17,547 nucleotides of DNA from the NCBI GenBank assembly GCA_910576925.1, contig CAJTKB010000032.1, positions 1 to 17,547 on the forward strand. The letters are read 5' to 3'. The stretch comes from an uncultured Bacilli bacterium. GTDB taxonomy: Bacteria > Bacillota_I > Bacilli_A > RF39 > UBA660. The notes beneath the pieces were generated by a model. It was not told where the DNA came from. It made no database searches and saw only the letters and a list, made by a program, of their open reading frames with translations. Positions 15,343 through 17,547 of the stretch are shown piece by piece. How positions within the stretch are numbered: the stretch's first letter is position 1; every line of letters begins with the position of its first letter. Position numbers and translations under genes: made by a program.

Positions 15343-16905
15343 TTATTTCTTTCTTTTAGCTTTTCTTGCTTCAAATATCGATATTATTTTTGCTCTTTTA
15401 GTAATTATACTTAATTTTTCTTCTTCACTAATCACTCTACTATTTTGTATATCCTCATTTTTCAAATTAGAATTGAATAAAAAATTATCTATAATTTCTT
15501 TATGTTTTAAAAACTTAAAACTAGGATTAATTATATTTTCATCAAAAGGTTTATACAATTCTGAAAAAATAATTTTAATTTCATCATCACTAATACTATA
15601 TAATTCAAACATTTCTAGTAAATCTTTTATATCCCAATCATCAATAATAGAAGAGAATTCAAATAGTAATATTCGCCTTTTTATTTGTTCTACTTTTGTA
15701 CCTTTTTTATTCAAAAATTCTAATTCTCTTTCTGTTATATAAAAAGTATTAATAGCTTCCTTTTTTTCCTCATCATTACAATCTATTAAAAATGAATATA
15801 ACTCTTTCATCCATTCAATCTCTATTTGTGAAAAATCATTTTGTTGGTTATTAGATATAAATATTATTCTTGTAATTGCATCCTCAATGCTACAATGTTC
15901 CTCTTTAATAACTTTAATAATTCTATTAGAATCTATTCCAAAATTTAACATTAAATGCTTAAATAAAATATGAAATTTTTCATAAATCCATTTTGTTGGT
16001 ACTTGTTGACCATTATTGACATAAGCATCTATCGATTCTTCTACTGTTTTACCATAAGTCGTGATCATATAATAAATAACCCAATAATTATAGGAATTAT
16101 CTAAACAATATTTATATAAGCTTTCTTCGTTAATAAATAAAATTGTATTTTTGCCTCTTATATTAACTTCTTTTTCTACTTCTTCGGGAGTTGTACCAGA
16201 TGATAATAATTGATTTAGTTTAAGAACTGAAATACCAAAACATTTGGATAGTTCTGAATAATTAGCCTGTTTTCCTCTTAGAATAGCCTGTTTTCTTTTT
16301 AATTGTGATTCTTTTGTAATAAAAACAGCCTTTTCAATATTATCATATAATTCATAATACTTTCTAAGTGTATCCTTTTTTATGTCTTCTAAATTGGCTA
16401 TCCCAGAAATTGTCATCATTTGCCCTTTATATAAAATTGTACCATTATGACTATTTTGAGCTTGTTTTGCTAACCTAATTGCTTCATATATATCATTTGT
16501 CTCCTGATAATACTTTGCAAGAGATTTATTTCCTACTTCTTCTAGATTAGCTATTGCATAAATTGTCATATTTTTGCCATTATATGGAATATCACCATTT
16601 CGTTTTAACTGATCATATTTAGTTTTTTCTACAGCTTTATAAATATCATTTAATTCTTCATAATTCTTTTTTAACGATTCAAATTTCACTTTTTCTTTTA
16701 TAGAAATTGCTTTTAAACTTAACACATCATCATAGTATGAAATATTTCTTTGAGCTTGTGATTTTTTTGCTCCTTTCACAGCCTCGTACATATTTCCTAT
16801 TTTTTTATACCAATCTGCTAATGTTTGTCTATTTATTCCTTCAGTCCTTGCTATTTCAGCTTGTGTCATCATTGTACCATTATATTCATATAATTCGCCT
16901 TTCAA
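15343..16905 (-). CDS. Tandem HTH-module protein (putative DNA binding)
   Basis: 520-aa protein whose first half is an array of ~50-aa modules with the consensus Y-N/K-G-x-x-M-T-x-x-x-I-A-x-x-E...L-x-x-Y-Y...I-Y-x-A-x-x-x-A-K-x-x-Q. Copies are at about 6-53, 54-105 (degenerate core), 106-156, 157-208 and 209-250. Two weaker copies (about 259-298 ending GKTVEESIDAY, and 306-349 ending CSIEDAITR) may continue the array. The first copy has a convincing helix-turn-helix (TQAEIARTEGINRQTLADWYKK). The C-terminal half is Glu/Ile-rich and helical, ending basic (EARKAKRKK). The start is TTG at 16903-16905. An ATG-initiated alternative is Met12. It is the first gene of a likely two-gene unit with the nucleotidyltransferase-like gene. 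Binding of an extended DNA target is inferred from the modules. Confidence 0.6.
   Translation of the reverse strand: MKGELYEYNGTMMTQAEIARTEGINRQTLADWYKKIGNMYEAVKGAKKSQAQRNISYYDDVLSLKAISIKEKVKFESLKKNYEELNDIYKAVEKTKYDQLKRNGDIPYNGKNMTIYAIANLEEVGNKSLAKYYQETNDIYEAIRLAKQAQNSHNGTILYKGQMMTISGIANLEDIKKDTLRKYYELYDNIEKAVFITKESQLKRKQAILRGKQANYSELSKCFGISVLKLNQLLSSGTTPEEVEKEVNIRGKNTILFINEESLYKYCLDNSYNYWVIYYMITTYGKTVEESIDAYVNNGQQVPTKWIYEKFHILFKHLMLNFGIDSNRIIKVIKEEHCSIEDAITRIIFISNNQQNDFSQIEIEWMKELYSFLIDCNDEEKKEAINTFYITERELEFLNKKGTKVEQIKRRILLFEFSSIIDDWDIKDLLEMFELYSISDDEIKIIFSELYKPFDENIINPSFKFLKHKEIIDNFLFNSNLKNEDIQNSRVISEEEKLSIITKRAKIISIFEARKAKRKK
16156..16890 (-). repeat. Five ~50-aa HTH-like repeats
   Basis: This DNA encodes residues 6-250 of the 520-aa protein. 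Module heads YNGTMMTQAEIA, YNGKNMTIYAIA and YKGQMMTISGIA align directly, as do module ends IYEAVKGAKKSQ, IYKAVEKTKYDQ, IYEAIRLAKQAQ and IEKAVFITKESQ. The second copy has lost the Y-N-G/M-T core and the fifth the A-K-x-x-Q end. Confidence 0.8.
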
Positions 16906-16930
16906 GAATATTCACATCCATTTCATTATA

Positions 16931-16959
16931 ATTATACTATTTTTAATAATTTATTGAAA
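16931..16959 (-). promoter_or_regulatory. Putative promoter of the HTH-array gene
   Basis: Minus strand: TTTCAA (16954-16959), 17-nt spacer, TATAAT (16931-16936). A second TATAAT box directly follows at 16925-16930. The leader to the TTG start would be about 19 nt. Confidence 0.5.
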
Positions 16960-16974
16960 TATATATTAAAGCTT

Positions 16975-17002
16975 TTTATAAAGTATTTCAATGTGCTATA
17001 AC
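16975..17002 (+). promoter_or_regulatory. Putative promoter of the small-ORF transcript
   Basis: TTTATA (16975-16980), 16-nt spacer, extended -10 TGC-TATAAC (16997-17002). It points rightwards towards the 35-aa ORF, divergent from the HTH-array gene. Confidence 0.4.
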
Positions 17003-17082
17003 AAATAATTTAGTATAACTATCATAGGGGAATATCAGGTCTTGAGTGTTTACCAAATCTCATAAAAGAAAGGAGTTTTGAT

Positions 17083-17190
17083 ATGATGATAGCTAAAACT
17101 TTTATTGTGAAAGCTCTCAGGTCTCATGTATCATTTTATGTTTTTTATCATTATGGCAAAAATTATAAAAAAGGACACTTAATTCTATGA
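17083..17190 (+). CDS. 35-aa ORF, candidate leader peptide or small toxin
   Basis: The ORF starts MMIAKTFIVKALRSH and ends KKGHLIL. The peptide is basic and aromatic (FYVFYHY in the centre). AAAGGAG at 17069-17075 lies exactly 7 nt before the ATG, as good as any ribosome binding site in the window, which argues that it is translated. The TGA stop lies inside the first of several hairpins (17173-17201), the arrangement seen when translation of a leader controls folding. No gene that it could control is seen before the window ends, so a stand-alone small protein is equally possible. Peptide not recognised. Confidence 0.45.
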   Translation: MMIAKTFIVKALRSHVSFYVFYHYGKNYKKGHLIL

Positions 17191-17258
17191 ATTAAATGTT
17201 CGTCTGATTTTTCGGGTAGACATTCAACTTGCAAAAACTGAATGTTCCCTTTTTTATT
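17165..17258 (+). terminator. Attenuator-like set of alternative hairpins
   Basis: Hairpin 1 pairs GGACACTTAATT (17173-17184) with AATTAAATGTTC (17190-17201). Hairpin 2 pairs GTCT (17202-17205) with AGAC (17218-17221). Hairpin 3 pairs ACATTCA (17220-17226) with TGAATGT (17239-17245) and is followed by TCCCTTTTTTATTTT. Alternatively AAAAAAGG-ACA (17167-17177) can pair with TGT..CCTTTTTT (17243-17255), which excludes hairpin 1. Mutually exclusive stems ending in a T run look like a transcription attenuator or a compact intrinsic terminator. Confidence 0.45.
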
Positions 17259-17272
17259 TTATGCAACTTCTC

Positions 17273-17295
17273 TTGACATATTTATGTTAACATAA
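17273..17295. promoter_or_regulatory. TTGACA box with 14-bp perfect palindrome
   Basis: A perfect -35 consensus TTGACA (17273-17278) is followed 3 nt later by the perfect palindrome TTATGTTAACATAA (17282-17295). No -10 box sits at the right distance, so the palindrome as a protein-binding site is more credible than a promoter. Confidence 0.35.
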
Positions 17296-17323
17296 AAAAC
17301 GACTTGTCAAAAAAGTCGTTTTT
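17295..17323. terminator. Strong bidirectional intrinsic terminator
   Basis: Perfect 11-bp stem AAAAACGACTT (17295-17305) / AAGTCGTTTTT (17313-17323) with a 7-nt loop. Reading rightwards it ends in TTTTTCT, leftwards in TTTTTTAT, so it can stop transcription from both sides. Confidence 0.8.
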
Positions 17324-17358
17324 CTATCGCTACTCGAAAATTCGGGTTTCCTATCAAT

Positions 17359-17398
17359 CTGGTGCGAGTGTCGTAGATATCTACAACTCTCATACAGT
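17359..17398. other. 40-bp imperfect palindrome, att- or operator-like
   Basis: It is centred between 17378 and 17379 on the perfect 12-bp core GTAGATATCTAC. The two 20-bp half-sites agree at 14 of 20 positions, including GAG-x-GT-x-GTAGAT in both arms. Size, imperfect symmetry and a central AT dinucleotide recall serine-recombinase attachment sites, but a dimer operator or an RNA hairpin would look the same. Confidence 0.4.
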
Positions 17399-17430
17399 AC
17401 GAAATGATATAAATATCACTCACTAAATAT

Positions 17431-17459
17431 ATTTTACTAAATAATAGAAAAAGTAGCAA
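17431..17459 (-). promoter_or_regulatory. Putative minus-strand promoter
   Basis: TTGCTA (17454-17459, 4 of 6), 17-nt spacer, TAAAAT (17431-17436, 5 of 6). It would drive the candidate small RNA. Confidence 0.5.
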
Positions 17460-17502
17460 TAATTTTATGCCACTTTATTCATTATCTTCTTTTTTTAACT
17501 GA

Positions 17503-17547
17503 ACTGCAAAAGTAAATGCAACCCTAAAAAGACTATATAGTTGCAGT
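17503..17547. repeat. Inverted repeat at the window edge
   Basis: ACTGCAA (17503-17509) and TTGCAGT (17541-17547) are inverted. Nested TGCAAC (17517-17522) and GTTGCA (17540-17545) offer an alternative pairing. It may belong to a terminator of a gene lying to the right. The bases 17460-17502 hold nothing recognisable. Confidence 0.35.

Larger units (their letters stand above)
17294..17424 (-). ncRNA. Candidate ~130-nt small RNA
   Basis: A minus-strand promoter (17431-17459) predicts a start near 17424, and an 11-bp intrinsic terminator ends at 17294. Between them are the large imperfect palindrome (17359-17398), which would form a long hairpin in RNA, and a short CGAATTTTCG stem (about 17334-17343). 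No ORF with a ribosome binding site lies inside. It runs tail-to-tail against the 35-aa ORF transcript. No known RNA family is recognised. Confidence 0.35.

Noticed and set aside
15302..15742. 146-aa plus-strand open frame
   Set aside because: It is antisense to the C-terminal half of the 520-aa gene, with Leu/Ile/Ser-rich content expected from the complement of an AT-rich gene and no ribosome binding site.
17307..17393. 28-aa minus-strand ORF starting MRVVDIYDTRTRL
   Set aside because: It has no ribosome binding site and is encoded across the palindrome and terminator stem. The RNA/DNA structure explains the sequence better.

Overview
The window is very AT-rich DNA, and almost every gene lies on the minus strand. 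UGA is used as a stop (for example at 3155-3157), so the code is the standard bacterial one and not the Mycoplasma code. The CotD-like coat protein beside ffh, TTGACA/TATAAT promoters, strong AGGAGG-type ribosome binding sites and short hairpin-plus-T terminators all point to an endospore-forming, low-GC Bacillota (Firmicutes), perhaps an uncultured gut lineage. A narrower placement cannot be made from the sequence alone.

Layout. (1) 1-7550 is housekeeping and accessory chromosome read right to left: a CotD-like spore coat protein, ffh (SRP GTPase), a Nudix hydrolase, two unrecognised proteins (one cysteine-rich), a VOC/glyoxalase-fold gene broken by a single-base frameshift, a second Nudix hydrolase, an endonuclease/exonuclease/phosphatase-fold protein, a UcpA-type short-chain dehydrogenase, and two orphan proteins (272 and 65 aa). 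Most are single units with their own ribosome binding site, and several have an intrinsic terminator. (2) 7710-8100 is a four-tRNA operon (Ser-UGA, initiator Met, Asp-GUC, Phe-GAA, in transcription order) behind a near-perfect promoter. (3) 8221-12789 is an unusually long MMPL/RND-type membrane transporter with a divergently transcribed TetR-family regulator, the usual layout of a regulated export system. (4) 13128-16905 is an accessory pair on the minus strand: a 520-aa protein built from tandem ~50-aa helix-turn-helix-like modules, followed by a 666-aa protein with a nucleotidyltransferase-fold core. A short leftover reading frame separates them. (5) 16906-17547 has no long gene but much organised signal: a 35-aa ORF with an excellent ribosome binding site running into alternative hairpins, a facing minus-strand promoter whose transcript would end about 130 nt later at an 11-bp terminator, a 14-bp perfect palindrome, and a 40-bp imperfect palindrome resembling a recombinase or operator site.

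The most novel candidates are the HTH-array plus nucleotidyltransferase pair, which has the gene order of AbiE-type toxin-antitoxin systems but unlike proteins; the eight-fold ~79-aa repeat in the extracytoplasmic loop of the MMPL protein; and the small-RNA/leader-peptide region at the right end. All functional statements about these three are inference from sequence patterns.
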